A stretch of 64,000 bases of DNA from Myxococcota bacterium (GCA_028285625.1 JANQOX010000014.1:186001-250000), one strand, 5' to 3'. Numbered from the stretch's first letter, positions 35,376-45,082 are shown. The notes: a model not told the origin generated them from the letters alone. Numbers and translations are program-made.

Positions 35376-36152
35376 GTGAGCGAGCGGCTCGACGAGCGCG
35401 TCCTGCGTGAGGGGCTGGCCCCGTCGCGCACTCGGGCCCAGGCGCTGATCCGCACCGGCCGCGTGCTGGTGGACGACCAGCCCGTGGACAAGCCGGGTAC
35501 GCGCGTGGCCGAAGGTGCGGTGCTGCGCGTGCGGGGAGGCGAACGGCGCTTCGTGTCGCGCGGCGGCGAGAAGCTCGCCGGCGCCCTCGACGACCTGGGG
35601 CTCGATCCCGCCGGCCGCGCGTGTCTGGACGTCGGAGCCTCGACCGGCGGCTTCGTGGACGTGCTGCTGCAGCGCGGGGCCGCGCGCGTGGTCGCCGTGG
35701 ACGTGGGCTACGGCCAGCTCGACCTGCGCCTGCGCAACGATGACCGCGTGCTCGTGTTGGAGCGCACCAACGCGCGTCATCTGACCCCCGAGCAGGTGCC
35801 GGGCCCCATCGACCTGGTGACCGTCGACGTGTCCTTCATCTCGGCGCGCCTGCTGCTGCCGGCCCTCGAGCGCGTGGCCCCGCAGGCCGATTGGCTGGTG
35901 ATGGTGAAGCCGCAGTTCGAGGTGGGCCGCGACCGGGTGGGCAAGGGCGGCGTCGTCCGGGACGAGGCCGTCCGACAGGGCGCCGCCGATTCCGTGGCCG
36001 AGGCGGCGGCCGGGCACGGCCACCGCGAGCGGGGCCGGGCCGACAGCCGGCTGCCGGGGCCCAAAGGCAACCTCGAGATCTTCCTGTGGCTGGCCGCCGG
36101 CTCCAAGGCCCCCGGGGCCAAGCCCCAGGCGACGGGAGTCGGTGCCCGGTAG
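35376..36152 (+). CDS. tlyA: TlyA-type rRNA 2'-O-methyltransferase
   Basis: A 258-residue S4-domain plus FtsJ-like methyltransferase. The S4 RNA-binding domain (residues 1-60: LDERVLREGLAPSRTRAQAL then IRTGRVLVDD) is followed by FVSRGGEKLAGALDDLGL, the SAM loop CLDVGASTGGFVDVLL, VDVGYGQLDLRLRND, and VKPQFEVGRDRVGKGGVVRD. TlyA proteins methylate ribose of 16S and/or 23S rRNA and affect capreomycin susceptibility in other bacteria. GTG 35376 starts just before the S4 domain. Its place after dxs in an xseAB-ispA-dxs cluster is a common arrangement. Confidence 0.92.
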   Translation: MSERLDERVLREGLAPSRTRAQALIRTGRVLVDDQPVDKPGTRVAEGAVLRVRGGERRFVSRGGEKLAGALDDLGLDPAGRACLDVGASTGGFVDVLLQRGAARVVAVDVGYGQLDLRLRNDDRVLVLERTNARHLTPEQVPGPIDLVTVDVSFISARLLLPALERVAPQADWLVMVKPQFEVGRDRVGKGGVVRDEAVRQGAADSVAEAAAGHGHRERGRADSRLPGPKGNLEIFLWLAAGSKAPGAKPQATGVGAR

Positions 36153-36227
36153 ATCTCGGACCCATCTGGTCCGAATGGGCCGATTCGCTAACCTTCTCGG
36201 ACGCTTGCCGCCAGGCGCCAGCCCAGG

Positions 36228-36581
36228 ATGACCCAGGAGCCCCCACCGATGCCGATGATCGACGTCACCGAAGCCGCGTCCAGCCAGATCCACCGCCTGC
36301 TCGATTCCGAGGGCAAGGTCGAATCCCACGGCCTGCGCATGAAGGTGATCGGCGGCGGCTGCTCCGGGCTGCAGTACCAGCTCGCCTTCGACGACGACGT
36401 GCGTGAGAACGACACCGAGATCGACGCCAAGGGCGTTCGCGTGATCGTGGACGAGAAGAGCGCGCTCTATCTCGCGGGCTCGTCCCTCGACTACGTGGAC
36501 ACGCTGATGGAGTCGGGCTTCAAGATCGAGAACCCGAACGCCAAGAACACCTGCGGGTGCGGCCAGTCCTTCGGGGCCTAG
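36228..36581 (+). CDS. A-type iron-sulfur cluster carrier (ErpA/IscA family)
   Basis: A 117-residue HesB-type carrier that delivers Fe-S clusters to apoproteins. Its three conserved cysteines are Cys45 in VIGGGCSGLQYQL and Cys109/Cys111 in NTCGCGQSF; the SLDYVDTLMESGFKIENPNA block is typical. Whether it is the ErpA or IscA paralogue cannot be settled. A cysteine desulfurase gene follows 13 bases later, so the two likely act in one assembly route. An alternative ATG lies at 36249. Confidence 0.92.
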   Translation: MTQEPPPMPMIDVTEAASSQIHRLLDSEGKVESHGLRMKVIGGGCSGLQYQLAFDDDVRENDTEIDAKGVRVIVDEKSALYLAGSSLDYVDTLMESGFKIENPNAKNTCGCGQSFGA

Positions 36582-36594
36582 GACGGCGCGCGCG

Positions 36595-37755
36595 GTGGCC
36601 GAAGGCGCACCGCTCTACCTCGATCACCACGCCACCACCCCGGTCGACGAGCGGGTCGTCGAGGCCATGGCGCCGTGGTGGCGCGAGCGCTTCGGCAACG
36701 CCGCGAGCCATACCCACCGCTACGGCTGGGAGGCCGAGGCCGGCGTCGAGCTGGCCCGCGAGTCGCTCGCGGAGGCACTGGGCTCCGACGACCCGCGCGA
36801 GATCGTCTTCACCAGCGGCGCCACCGAGAGCAACAACATCGCACTGGCGGGTGCCGTGGCGCCCGGTGAGCACCTCGTCACGGTAGTGACCGAACACCCA
36901 GCGGTGCTCGACCCCTGCGCGGCCCTCGAGGCGAGCGGCGTGCGCGTGACGCGGCTCGGGGTGGCCGGGGACGGTCTGCTCGATCCGGCGGCCGTGGCCG
37001 GCGCCATCGGCGACGACACGGCGCTGGTCTCGGTGATGGCCGCGAACAACGAGATCGGCGTGCTCCAGCCCCTGGCCGAGATCGCGGGGGTCTGCGCCGA
37101 GCGGGGTGTGCTGCTGCACACCGATGCCGCCCAGGCGGTCGGGAAGATCCCCTTCGACGCGGGCGCACTCGGGGTGGACCTCGTCTCACTCTGCGCCCAC
37201 AAGCTCTACGGGCCGAAGGGCGTGGGCGCGCTGCTGGTGCGGCGCCGGCGTCGCGACGGCCGGCGCATCCGCCTGCGGCCGCTGCTCCACGGCGGCGGCC
37301 ACGAGCGCGGGCTGCGGCCGGGGACGCTGCCGGTGCCGCTGGTGGTGGGCCTCGGTCGTGCCGTGGCGCTCTGCCTGGCCGAGCGCGAGCAGGAGGCCGA
37401 GCGTCTGGGCGGGCTGCGCGATCGGCTGCTGTCCCGACTTCGGGACGAACTCGGGGGCGTCGAGCTGAACGGGCATGCCGAGCGCCGGCTGCCGGGCAAC
37501 CTCAACGTCGCGTTCGAGGGCATCGAGGCCGATGCCCTGATCGCCGAAACCCCCGAAATCGCCATGTCCACGGGCTCGGCGTGCAGCTCGGCACATCCCG
37601 AGCCGAGCCACGTGCTGCGCGCCCTGGGGCTCCCGGACGCGCGGATCCGCGCCAGCGTCCGCCTGGGGCTCGGCCGCGGCACCACGGCGGAGGCCGTCGA
37701 GACGGCGGCAGGCGTGTTGGTCGAGCGCGTACGCAAGCTTCGCTCCGTCCGCTAA
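36595..37755 (+). CDS. Cysteine desulfurase (NifS/IscS group)
   Basis: A 386-residue PLP enzyme that removes sulfur from cysteine for Fe-S clusters and other thio-cofactors. It shows YLDHHATTPVDERVVEAM, the TSGATESNNIAL loop, PLP Lys203 in SLCAHKLYGPKGVGAL and the active-site Cys330 in MSTGSACSSAHPEPSHVL, the class I signature. HTDAAQAVGKIPFD is the PLP Asp region. GTG start 36595 with DHHATTP nearby is clear. Downstream of the A-type carrier; no iscU or iscR is seen here. Confidence 0.93.
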   Translation: MAEGAPLYLDHHATTPVDERVVEAMAPWWRERFGNAASHTHRYGWEAEAGVELARESLAEALGSDDPREIVFTSGATESNNIALAGAVAPGEHLVTVVTEHPAVLDPCAALEASGVRVTRLGVAGDGLLDPAAVAGAIGDDTALVSVMAANNEIGVLQPLAEIAGVCAERGVLLHTDAAQAVGKIPFDAGALGVDLVSLCAHKLYGPKGVGALLVRRRRRDGRRIRLRPLLHGGGHERGLRPGTLPVPLVVGLGRAVALCLAEREQEAERLGGLRDRLLSRLRDELGGVELNGHAERRLPGNLNVAFEGIEADALIAETPEIAMSTGSACSSAHPEPSHVLRALGLPDARIRASVRLGLGRGTTAEAVETAAGVLVERVRKLRSVR

Positions 37756-37771
37756 CCTGCCGGGCTTCCAG

Positions 37772-37828
37772 CGGATCGGGCGAAGGCGACCCGGATCGGA
37801 CGAACGCGCCCGGATCGGGTGAAGGAGA
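37772..37828 (+). repeat. Three short tandem repeats in the cysC leader
   Basis: Three copies of a unit beginning CGGATCGG occur at 37772-37791, 37792-37810 and 37811-37828 (CGGATCGGGCGAAGGCGACC, CGGATCGGACGAACGCGCC, CGGATCGGGTGAAGGAGA). They differ at a few bases and have a period of 19-20. The third copy contains the AAGGAG ribosome-binding site of cysC. Only 17 bases separate the cysteine desulfurase stop from the first copy. Confidence 0.8.
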
Positions 37829-37833
37829 ACCAC

Positions 37834-38445
37834 GTGGCCGAGCAGAAGAGCACCAACATCACCTGGCATGGCGGCCACATCGGGCGAGCCGATCGCGAGA
37901 AGCTCCTGGGGCAGAAGGGCGCATGCATCTGGCTCACCGGCCTCTCGGGATCCGGCAAATCGACGGTGGCCGTGGCCGCCGAGGCCGAACTGGTCAAGCG
38001 CGGGCACCTCGCGTACGTCCTCGACGGCGACAACGTCCGTCACGGGCTGAACAGCAACCTGGGCTTCTCGCCCGAGGATCGGACCGAGAACATCCGCCGC
38101 ATCGGAGAGGTGGCCAAGCTGTTCACCGATTCGGGTGTGCTGGTCTTCACCTCGTTCATCTCGCCCTACCGGGCCGACCGCGACGCGGCGCGCGAGCTGT
38201 TCGAGAGCGGCGACTTCGTCGAGGCCTACGTGAAGGCCGACGTCGCCACCTGCGAGGAGCGCGACCCCAAGGGCCTCTACAAGAAGGCCCGCGCAGGCGA
38301 GATCCCCGAGTTCACGGGCATCTCTGCCCCCTACGAGGAGCCGGAGAAGCCGGAGCTGGTCGTCGACACCGCGGGCCAGACCGTGGAGCAGAGTGTGACC
38401 GAGCTGATCGCGTACCTCGAGGGAAAGGGCTACCTCTCTCTTTGA
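37834..38445 (+). CDS. cysC: Adenylylsulfate kinase
   Basis: A 203-residue APS kinase making PAPS. P-loop [15 protein letters not shown], substrate motif [20 protein letters not shown], the lid [16 protein letters not shown], and [20 protein letters not shown] are all present, so it should be active. GTG 37834 lies six bases after AAGGAG and is preferred to the in-frame GTG at 37819, which sits in the repeat. No ATP sulfurylase (cysD/cysN or sat) is in the window, so APS must come from elsewhere. Confidence 0.93.
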   Translation: MAEQKSTNITWHGGHIGRADREKLLGQKGACIWLTGLSGSGKSTVAVAAEAELVKRGHLAYVLDGDNVRHGLNSNLGFSPEDRTENIRRIGEVAKLFTDSGVLVFTSFISPYRADRDAARELFESGDFVEAYVKADVATCEERDPKGLYKKARAGEIPEFTGISAPYEEPEKPELVVDTAGQTVEQSVTELIAYLEGKGYLSL

Positions 38446-38446
38446 G

Positions 38447-40201
38447 ATGAGCGATCGCCGCGGCGCGACGCAACTGCTCGTGGCCGGGCTTCTCGGGCTA
38501 TCGCTGCTCGTAGGCTGCGCCGGCACGTCCACGCAGCCCGACTTGCGCCCGGTGCCCGCCGACGCCCCGCCCGAGCTCGATTTCCTGCTGGGCCGTCAGG
38601 CCGAGGCCGAGGGAGACCTCGAGGCGGCCATCGACGCCTACTCGCGCGCGCTCTCGAAGGACCCCGAGTCGGTCTACCTGCTGAAGCAGCTCGCTGAGCT
38701 GTCTGCACGCGAGAACCGTCTGACCGACGCGCTGGTCTACGCCGAGCGCGCCTACGATCTGGCGCCCGAGGAGGAGGGCATCCGGCTGTTCCTCGGGACG
38801 CTCTACCGCCTGCGCAAGGATGCGGTCAACGCAGAGCGCGTGCTGCTCGACCCCGATGGAGCCCCCTTCACCTCCGACGCGGCCCTGCTGCTCTACGGGG
38901 TGTACTCGGACTCGCGCCAGACCGACGACGCCCGGCAGATGGCCGAGTGGCTGACCACGAACGAGCCGGATGGCCTGCGGGGCTGGTTCGCCCTGGCCGA
39001 TGCCTACGACCGGCTCGGCGACCCGGCGGCCTCCGAGCGCGCCCTGCGCGACGGCCTCGAGCGCCACCCGGGCGAGCTGGCCCTGTACGGCGCGTTGGCC
39101 CGCAGCCGCCGCGAGCACGGCGATCGCGTGGGCGAGATCGAGATCTACCGGGAGATGCTGGTCCTCGAGCCCGAGCACCACGGCACGCTGCTGGCCCTGG
39201 CCGACGCCCAACTCGCGCTCCATCGCACCGACGCCGCGCTCGACACCCTGGCGCGGATCGAAGACCTCTACCCGGACGACGTGCGCACCAGCCTGCGCGT
39301 GGCCTTCCTGGAGTTCGAGCGCGGCAACCTGGAGGAGGCCCGCGACCGCTTCGCCAGCGCGCTCGCTGCCAACCCGGACGCCCACGAGGTCGCGTACTTC
39401 CTGGGTGTGACGCTCCGCCGGCTCGAGGACGAAGAGGCGGCCATCGACGCGTTCGAGGGCATTCCGGCCGGGCACGGTCGGTTCGCCGAGGCCCGCACGC
39501 AGATCGCATCGATTCGCGAAGAGCAGGGAGACCTGGCCGCGGCCATCGCGGACGTCGAACGCGCGCGGGCCGTGGCGGCGAGCCGGCCGCTCGACCTCTA
39601 CCTGGCGAGCCTGCGCGCCAAGGCCGGTGACGTGCAGGGCGCGCTCGACTTCCTGGAGTCGCTGGTCGAAGCGTCGCCCGACGACGCGGAGCTCCTCTAC
39701 AACCTGGGCGTGATCCACGGCGAGGCCAAGAACGTGGAGGAGGCGATCCGCTACATGCGCATCGTCCTGGTGAAGGACCCCGACCACGCCGGTGCGCTCA
39801 ACTACGTCGGCTACACCTTCGCCGAGCAGGGCACCAACCTGGACGAGGCCGAGACCCTGATCTCCCGCGCGCTCGAGCTTCGACCCGACGACGGCTACAT
39901 CACCGACAGCCTCGGGTGGGTCTACTACATGCGGGCGCGCCCGCTGGTCGACGCCGGTCGTGATGCCGAGGCGCGCGCGCTACTCGATCGCGCCATCGAA
40001 GAGCTGGAGCGCGCCGACGAACTGACCGGGGGCGACCCCGTGATCTCCGAGCACCTGGGCGACGTCTACCTGCTGCTCGGCGACAAGGAGCGCGCGCTCG
40101 GCTTCTACGAGGAGGCGTTCACCCAGGACCCGCGGTTCGACGAGCAGCCCGAGCTCGAGAAGAAGCTCGAGATGCTCCGCCAAGAGCTCGGCACGCAGTG
40201 A
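38447..40201 (+). CDS. TPR-repeat lipoprotein
   Basis: A 584-residue protein with a lipoprotein signal (LSLLVGCAG) and TPR-like helical repeats over nearly its whole length, for example AAIDAYSRALSKDPESVYLL, RLTDALVYAERAYDLAPEEE, and a C-terminal NYVGYTFAEQGTNLDEAETL followed by DSLGWVYYMR, which is a conserved TPR variant. Such proteins are scaffolds at the cell envelope. It begins one base after the cysC stop and overlaps the next gene (GTGA), which encodes a LolB-like lipoprotein; this TPR-LolB order is common in deltaproteobacteria as I recall it. Confidence 0.82.
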   Translation: MSDRRGATQLLVAGLLGLSLLVGCAGTSTQPDLRPVPADAPPELDFLLGRQAEAEGDLEAAIDAYSRALSKDPESVYLLKQLAELSARENRLTDALVYAERAYDLAPEEEGIRLFLGTLYRLRKDAVNAERVLLDPDGAPFTSDAALLLYGVYSDSRQTDDARQMAEWLTTNEPDGLRGWFALADAYDRLGDPAASERALRDGLERHPGELALYGALARSRREHGDRVGEIEIYREMLVLEPEHHGTLLALADAQLALHRTDAALDTLARIEDLYPDDVRTSLRVAFLEFERGNLEEARDRFASALAANPDAHEVAYFLGVTLRRLEDEEAAIDAFEGIPAGHGRFAEARTQIASIREEQGDLAAAIADVERARAVAASRPLDLYLASLRAKAGDVQGALDFLESLVEASPDDAELLYNLGVIHGEAKNVEEAIRYMRIVLVKDPDHAGALNYVGYTFAEQGTNLDEAETLISRALELRPDDGYITDSLGWVYYMRARPLVDAGRDAEARALLDRAIEELERADELTGGDPVISEHLGDVYLLLGDKERALGFYEEAFTQDPRFDEQPELEKKLEMLRQELGTQ

Positions 40202-41022
40202 CGCCCCGCCTCGGGGCGGTGGCACGATGGGTCGCCCTGGTGTCACGGCGGTCCGCCCTGGCATGGGTGCTGATCGCCCTGGGCTGCGCCTCCGCGCCCG
40301 AGGTGACGCGGCTGCCCGAGGGAGACCCCCGACCCGGGGCCTTCCTGGCGGCCCATGCCGAGCGGGTCGCGGCGCGGCAGGGGCTTCGCGCGCGCACGCG
40401 GGTCTCGGTTCGCGGGGCCCACGCGGCGCCGCTCTCGCGTCAGCTGCTGCTGCTCGAGCGCCCGGCCCGCATGCGGGTCGAGGTGCTCGGGCTCATGGGC
40501 CAGCGCACGGTGGTGCTGGCCACCGACGGCGTCGCATACGACCTGTTCACCCAGGCGTCCGGCCGCGTCGAGCGGGGGCCCGTCCACCCGGGCGTACTCG
40601 CCCAGGTCGCGGGGTTGCCGATCACCCCGGAGGCCGCCGTGCGGCTGCTGCTGGGCCTGCCGGCGCTGCCCGCCGCCGCCGCGCCTGGCTCGGCCCGCCT
40701 CGCGGGGGAGCGCATCGCGCTGCGCTGGTCCGACGGCGAGCCGGCCCTGCTGAGGTCGGCCGAGTTCGATCCGGCGGGCCACCTGCGCCGCTTCGAGGTC
40801 GCACGCGCCGGCGAGGGCGTGCGGCTGGTGGCGCAGTTCGACGACTACCGCGAGCTGCCGGGCGGCCCCTTCGCCCACCGGGTGGGGCTCCACTTTCCCG
40901 CCGAGGACGCGGCCGTCGAGGTGCGGTTCGACGACGTCGAGCTCGACCCGGACCTTCCGGCGTCTCTCTTCCGGCTCGAGGTACGCGGGCGTGTATCCTC
41001 CGAAGCCGGGGGGGACGAGTGA
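40198..41022 (+). CDS. LolB-like outer-membrane lipoprotein (DUF4292/LolB fold)
   Basis: A 274-residue lipoprotein: N-terminal signal ending ALGCASAPEV (a somewhat unusual lipobox), then a beta-rich domain. LRARTRVSVRGAHAAPLSRQ, LLLERPARMRVEVLGLMGQR and TVVLATDGVAYDLFTQASGR match the LolB/LppX-type fold that handles lipids or lipoproteins (compare the DUF4292 pattern P-x-x-x-R-x-E-V-x-G). LVAQFDDYRELPGGPFAHRV is the late strand pair. Probably placed at the outer membrane; its cargo is inferred from the family. Coupled to both neighbours. Confidence 0.7.
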   Translation: MTPRLGAVARWVALVSRRSALAWVLIALGCASAPEVTRLPEGDPRPGAFLAAHAERVAARQGLRARTRVSVRGAHAAPLSRQLLLLERPARMRVEVLGLMGQRTVVLATDGVAYDLFTQASGRVERGPVHPGVLAQVAGLPITPEAAVRLLLGLPALPAAAAPGSARLAGERIALRWSDGEPALLRSAEFDPAGHLRRFEVARAGEGVRLVAQFDDYRELPGGPFAHRVGLHFPAEDAAVEVRFDDVELDPDLPASLFRLEVRGRVSSEAGGDE

Positions 41023-43094
41023 GCGGGGGCTCGCAGAGCAGTTTGCGCGAGGGCAGGGAGGCTGCTGCGGTCGCTCGCCCGCTGCGGTGGGCCGGGCTGT
41101 CCGTGGCCGGGCTGCTGCTCGGTGGGCTGCTGGCCTGCTCGAACGACCCGTATCCCCAGGCCGACGCCGATCGCAAGGTCTACTACACCGCCCTGCGCGA
41201 GGCGCCGCGGACGCTCGACCCGGCCGAGGCCTACAACGTCACCGCGCACGCGATCACGGGCAACGTCTACGACACGCTGCTCGAGTACCACTACCTGAAG
41301 CGCCCCTACACGCTGATCCCCGGGTTGGCCGAGGCGGTGCCCGAAGCCGAGCCCCAGCCCGATGGCGGCGTGATCTACCGATTCCGCCTGCGAGAGGGGC
41401 TCCTGTTCGCGCCCGACCCGGCCTTCGCGCTCGGCGGCGAGGGTCGCACCACGCGCGAGGTGGTCGCGGCCGACGTCGCCTTCCAGCTGATGCGCCTGGC
41501 CGACCCCGAAGAGAACAGCCCGGTGGTCGACCCCTTCTCGAACATCGCCGGTTTTCGCGAGTTCCAGCAGGCGCTGGTGGCTGCGCGCGAGGCCGATCCC
41601 GAGCTGGCATCGCTCCCACCCCACGAGCAGTACGCGCGGGTCGGCGGCATCGAGGGCGTCCGTGTGCTCGGCAGCCACGATCTCGAGATCGCGCTTTCGG
41701 GTCCCTACCCGCAGATCCTCTACTGGTTCGCGCTCGAATTCTCGACGCCCGTACCGTGGGAGGCGGTGGCCTGGTATGACGGCGTGACGCGCGACCGCTT
41801 CGACGACCACCCGGTGGGGACCGGGCCCTATCGGCTCACCGAGTACGACAAGCAGTTCCGGGTGATTCTCGAGGCGAACCCCAACTGGTACGGGGTCCAG
41901 AACCCCGAGTGGAAGGCGCCCGGTGCCGTCTATCCCAGCGAGGGCGAGCCCGGGGACGCCGAGGCCGGGCTCTTGCCGCCGGACGTGGTCGGTCAGCCGC
42001 TGCCGTTCATCGAACGCATCGAGTTCCGCCGGGAAAAGGAGAGCATTCCGACCTTCAACAAGTTCCTGCAAGGCTACTACGATGCCTCGGGAATCGTGAA
42101 GGAGAGCTTCGACAAGATCGTGCAGAACGACCGGCTCTCGCCCGAGATGGCCGAGCGCGGGATCGAGCTGTCGAAGTCGATCAAGCCCACCATCTTCTAC
42201 CTGGGCGTGAACATGAACGACGAGCTGCTCGGCCACCCCGCCGGCGAGCGCGGCCGCCTGCTGCGACAGGCCATCAGCCATGCGGTGGACGAGGAACAGT
42301 GGATCGAGCTGTTCGTGAACGGTCGCGGCATCCCCGCCCAGTCACCGGTGCCGCCGGGCCTGTTCGGCTACGAGCCCGAGTACGAGAACCCGGCGCGCGT
42401 CTACGACCCGGACCGCGCACGAAAGCTCCTGGCCGAGGCGGGCTATCCCGAGGGCATCGACCCCGAGACGGGCAAGCCCCTGCGCATCAACTTCGACAGC
42501 TACGCCACGTCGTCGGCGCAGCTTCTCCAGGAGCAGTTCATCGCCGACGCGCTGCGTGCCGTGGGTCTCGACGTGCGCATCGACGCCACCACCTACAACC
42601 AGTTCCAGGGCAAGGTGCAGGACGGCCGCTACCAGATGTTCTTCTGGGGCTGGTCGGCCGACTATCCCGACCCCGAGAACTTCTACTTCCTGCTCACGTG
42701 CGACATGCGTCGCGCCGAGTCGGGTGGGCCCAACTACACGAACTTCTGCGATCCCGAGTTCGACGAGCTGTTCGCGCGCATGCGCGTGCGCGACAACGAC
42801 GAGGAGCGTCTCGCGGTAATGCGCGAGATGCGCGAGCTGCTCGAGCGCGAGCGCCCGTGGATCGAGATCCACCATCCCGAGACGTACGGGCTGACTCACG
42901 CCTGGCTGAAACACCGCAAGTCGTTCGGGATCTCGTTTCCGATGACGAAGTACCAGGACCTCGACGTCGCCAAGCGTGCCGAGCTGCGCCGAGCCTGGAA
43001 CGAGCCCATCACCTGGCCGGCCTGGGCGCTGGCCGGCGTCGCCATCGCCGTGGTCGTGCCGGGCATCCGCACCTTCTTCCGGGAGCGCCAGTAG
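41019..43094 (+). CDS. Oligopeptide ABC transporter substrate-binding protein (SBP family 5)
   Basis: A 691-residue solute-binding protein. Lipoprotein signal GLLLGGLLACSND, then the family 5 fold: EAPRTLDPAEAYNVTAHAI, VYDTLLEYHYLKRPYTLIPG, RFRLREGLLFAPDPAF, and a late MFFWGWSADYPDPENFYFLL. Family 5 binds peptides, nickel or related solutes; the ligand is not evident. Unusually the C-terminus ends with a second membrane helix (WPAWALAGVAIAVVVPGIRT then FFRERQ), so it would be held at both ends. Length is about 130 residues above typical. GTG 41019 overlaps the LolB-like stop. Permeases and ATPases follow. Confidence 0.85.
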   Translation: MSGGSQSSLREGREAAAVARPLRWAGLSVAGLLLGGLLACSNDPYPQADADRKVYYTALREAPRTLDPAEAYNVTAHAITGNVYDTLLEYHYLKRPYTLIPGLAEAVPEAEPQPDGGVIYRFRLREGLLFAPDPAFALGGEGRTTREVVAADVAFQLMRLADPEENSPVVDPFSNIAGFREFQQALVAAREADPELASLPPHEQYARVGGIEGVRVLGSHDLEIALSGPYPQILYWFALEFSTPVPWEAVAWYDGVTRDRFDDHPVGTGPYRLTEYDKQFRVILEANPNWYGVQNPEWKAPGAVYPSEGEPGDAEAGLLPPDVVGQPLPFIERIEFRREKESIPTFNKFLQGYYDASGIVKESFDKIVQNDRLSPEMAERGIELSKSIKPTIFYLGVNMNDELLGHPAGERGRLLRQAISHAVDEEQWIELFVNGRGIPAQSPVPPGLFGYEPEYENPARVYDPDRARKLLAEAGYPEGIDPETGKPLRINFDSYATSSAQLLQEQFIADALRAVGLDVRIDATTYNQFQGKVQDGRYQMFFWGWSADYPDPENFYFLLTCDMRRAESGGPNYTNFCDPEFDELFARMRVRDNDEERLAVMREMRELLERERPWIEIHHPETYGLTHAWLKHRKSFGISFPMTKYQDLDVAKRAELRRAWNEPITWPAWALAGVAIAVVVPGIRTFFRERQ

Positions 43095-44056
43095 TGCTGG
43101 CCTACGTGATCCGCCGGTTGGCGTACGGCGCGCTCGTGGTGCTCGGCGTGCTGCTCTTCTTGTTCGTGCTCTTCTTCACCGTGGCCACGCCCGACGACAT
43201 CGCCCGCCGCGCGCTCGGCGACAAGGCCACGCCCGAGATGATCGACACCTGGAAGGCCAATCACGGCTACGACCGGCCGCTGTGGCCGTGGCAGGACCCC
43301 TCGGACAACCTGCTGGTCTCGCACTACACGAGCCTGCTGGGCTTCGACTTCGGCCGCTCGGACGTGGACGATGCGCCGATCGGCCAGCGCATCCGCGAGG
43401 GCATGGGCCCGAGCCTGGCGCTCACGGTGCCGATGTTCGTGATCGGCCTGGGGCTGGGTCTCTTGCTGTCGCTGTTCGTGGCCTTCTTTCGCGAGACCTA
43501 CATCGACCGGGCGGGCGTCTTCTTGTGCGTGCTCGGCATGAGCGTGTCGATCCTGCTCTACATCATCGGGGCCCAGGTGTTGATCGCGCAGCTCCTGCGC
43601 TGGTACCCGATCTCGGGTTTCGACCCCGACCCGGACGTGGTGGCGCGCTTCCTGATCCTGCCGATCGTGGTGGGGGTGGTCTCGAGCGTGGGCAGCGACG
43701 TGCGCTTCTATCGCACCGTGTTCGTCGAGGAGTCGAGCCGCGACTACGTGCGCACGGCGCGCGCCAAGGGGGCGGGTGAGCTGCGGGTGATGGCCCAGCA
43801 CGTGCTGCGCAACGGCATGATCCCGATCCTCACGCGCGTGGTGCTGGCGATCCCGTTCCTGTTCACGGGGTCGCTGCTGCTGGAGTCGTTCTTCGGCATT
43901 CCGGGCCTGGGGTCGATCACCGTCGATGCCATCCGCGGCAACGACTTCGCCACCCTGCGCGTGATGGTCTACATCGGCGCGCTGCTGTTCGTGCTGGGGC
44001 AGGTGCTCACCGACGTGAGCTACAGCCTGGCCGACCCGCGCGTGAGGCTCGAGTAG
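43094..44056 (+). CDS. Oligopeptide ABC transporter permease, DppB type
   Basis: A 320-residue permease with six membrane helices. First helix RRLAYGALVVLGVLLFLFVL; the EAA-type coupling loop reads DYVRTARAKGAGELRVMAQH then VLRNGMIPILT; later FTGSLLLESFFGIPGLGSIT. It is the DppB/OppB type subunit. GTG 43094 shares one base with the SBP stop, so it is tightly coupled. Confidence 0.9.
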   Translation: MLAYVIRRLAYGALVVLGVLLFLFVLFFTVATPDDIARRALGDKATPEMIDTWKANHGYDRPLWPWQDPSDNLLVSHYTSLLGFDFGRSDVDDAPIGQRIREGMGPSLALTVPMFVIGLGLGLLLSLFVAFFRETYIDRAGVFLCVLGMSVSILLYIIGAQVLIAQLLRWYPISGFDPDPDVVARFLILPIVVGVVSSVGSDVRFYRTVFVEESSRDYVRTARAKGAGELRVMAQHVLRNGMIPILTRVVLAIPFLFTGSLLLESFFGIPGLGSITVDAIRGNDFATLRVMVYIGALLFVLGQVLTDVSYSLADPRVRLE

Positions 44057-44059
44057 CTC

Positions 44060-45078
44060 TTGGAAGCCCACGTCTTCTCGAACCTGGCCGTGGTGGTGTT
44101 GCTCGCCCTGGGTGCGGCGACCGTCGTGTTCGTGCGGCGCAACCGCCTGTGGAGCGAGGCCCTGGCCGAGCTCTGGCGCCGCCGGCGCTTCTCGGTGCTG
44201 GTGGTGGGCCTCTATGTGTTGATCGCACTGCTCGACTCCATCGCCTGGGTGGGTGGCACCGGGGCGAACGGCGCGAGCATCGAGGCGTTCGAGGCCCGCT
44301 CAGTCATCGACCGGCTGTTCGCTGGCACGCGCGAGAGTTCCTACTCGGCACCCCTGGCCGACCACGCCTTCTACGGCGGAAAGCCCTTGGAGGCCCCGGG
44401 AACCCACCTGCTGGGCACCGACATCCTGGGCCGCGACGTGCTGCACCGAACGCTCAAGGGCGCGCGGGTGGCGCTGCTGATCGGCGGGGTCACCACGCTG
44501 ATCGCGATTCCCCTGGCGCTCTTGTTCGGGGTGACGGCGGGGTACTTCGGGGGGCGCCTCGACGATGCCGTCTTCTTCGTCATGTCGACGCTGGCCTCGA
44601 TCCCGGGCCTGCTGCTGCTGATCGCGCTGATCATGGCGCTCGGCAAGGGCACCTGGCAGGTGTGCCTGGCGCTGGGGGTCACCGGCTGGGTGGGGCTCTC
44701 GCGCGTGGTGCGCGGCGAGACGCTCAAGCTGCGCGAACTCGACTATGTGCAGGCGGCGCGGGCACTCGGCGTGTCGGAGCTGCGCATCGTGGTGCGCCAC
44801 GTCATCCCGAACCTGATGCACCTGGTGATCATCACCTTCGTACTGATGTTCTCGGGCCTGGTGCTCTCCGAGGCGATCCTGGCCTGGCTCGGTATCGGCG
44901 TCGACGGCAGCTGGGGCCAGATGATCGACCAGGCCCGTGACGAGCTGTCTCGCGTGCCGGTGGTCTGGTGGAACCTGACGGCGGCGGCCGCCGCCCTGTT
45001 CGGCCTGCTGCTCGCCGTGAACTTCGTGGGCGATGCCCTGCGCGACATTCTCGATCCGCGCACGCTGCGAGAGGACGG

Positions 45079-45082
<4 letters not shown>
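44060..45082 (+). CDS. Oligopeptide ABC transporter permease, DppC type
   Basis: A 340-residue DppC/OppC-type permease. GTDILGRDVLHRTLKGARVA is the family N-terminal loop; the coupling loop is RELDYVQAARALGVSELRIV. A longer than usual periplasmic segment (about 50-120, with EAFEARSVIDRLFAGTRESS) lies between the first and second helices. It starts with TTG at 44060, three bases after the DppB-type stop, and overlaps the next gene as ATGA. Confidence 0.9.

Noticed and set aside
33494..35491. 665-codon minus-strand open frame over dxs
   Set aside because: dxs is unambiguous on the plus strand with TPP motifs; the antisense frame lacks any domain.
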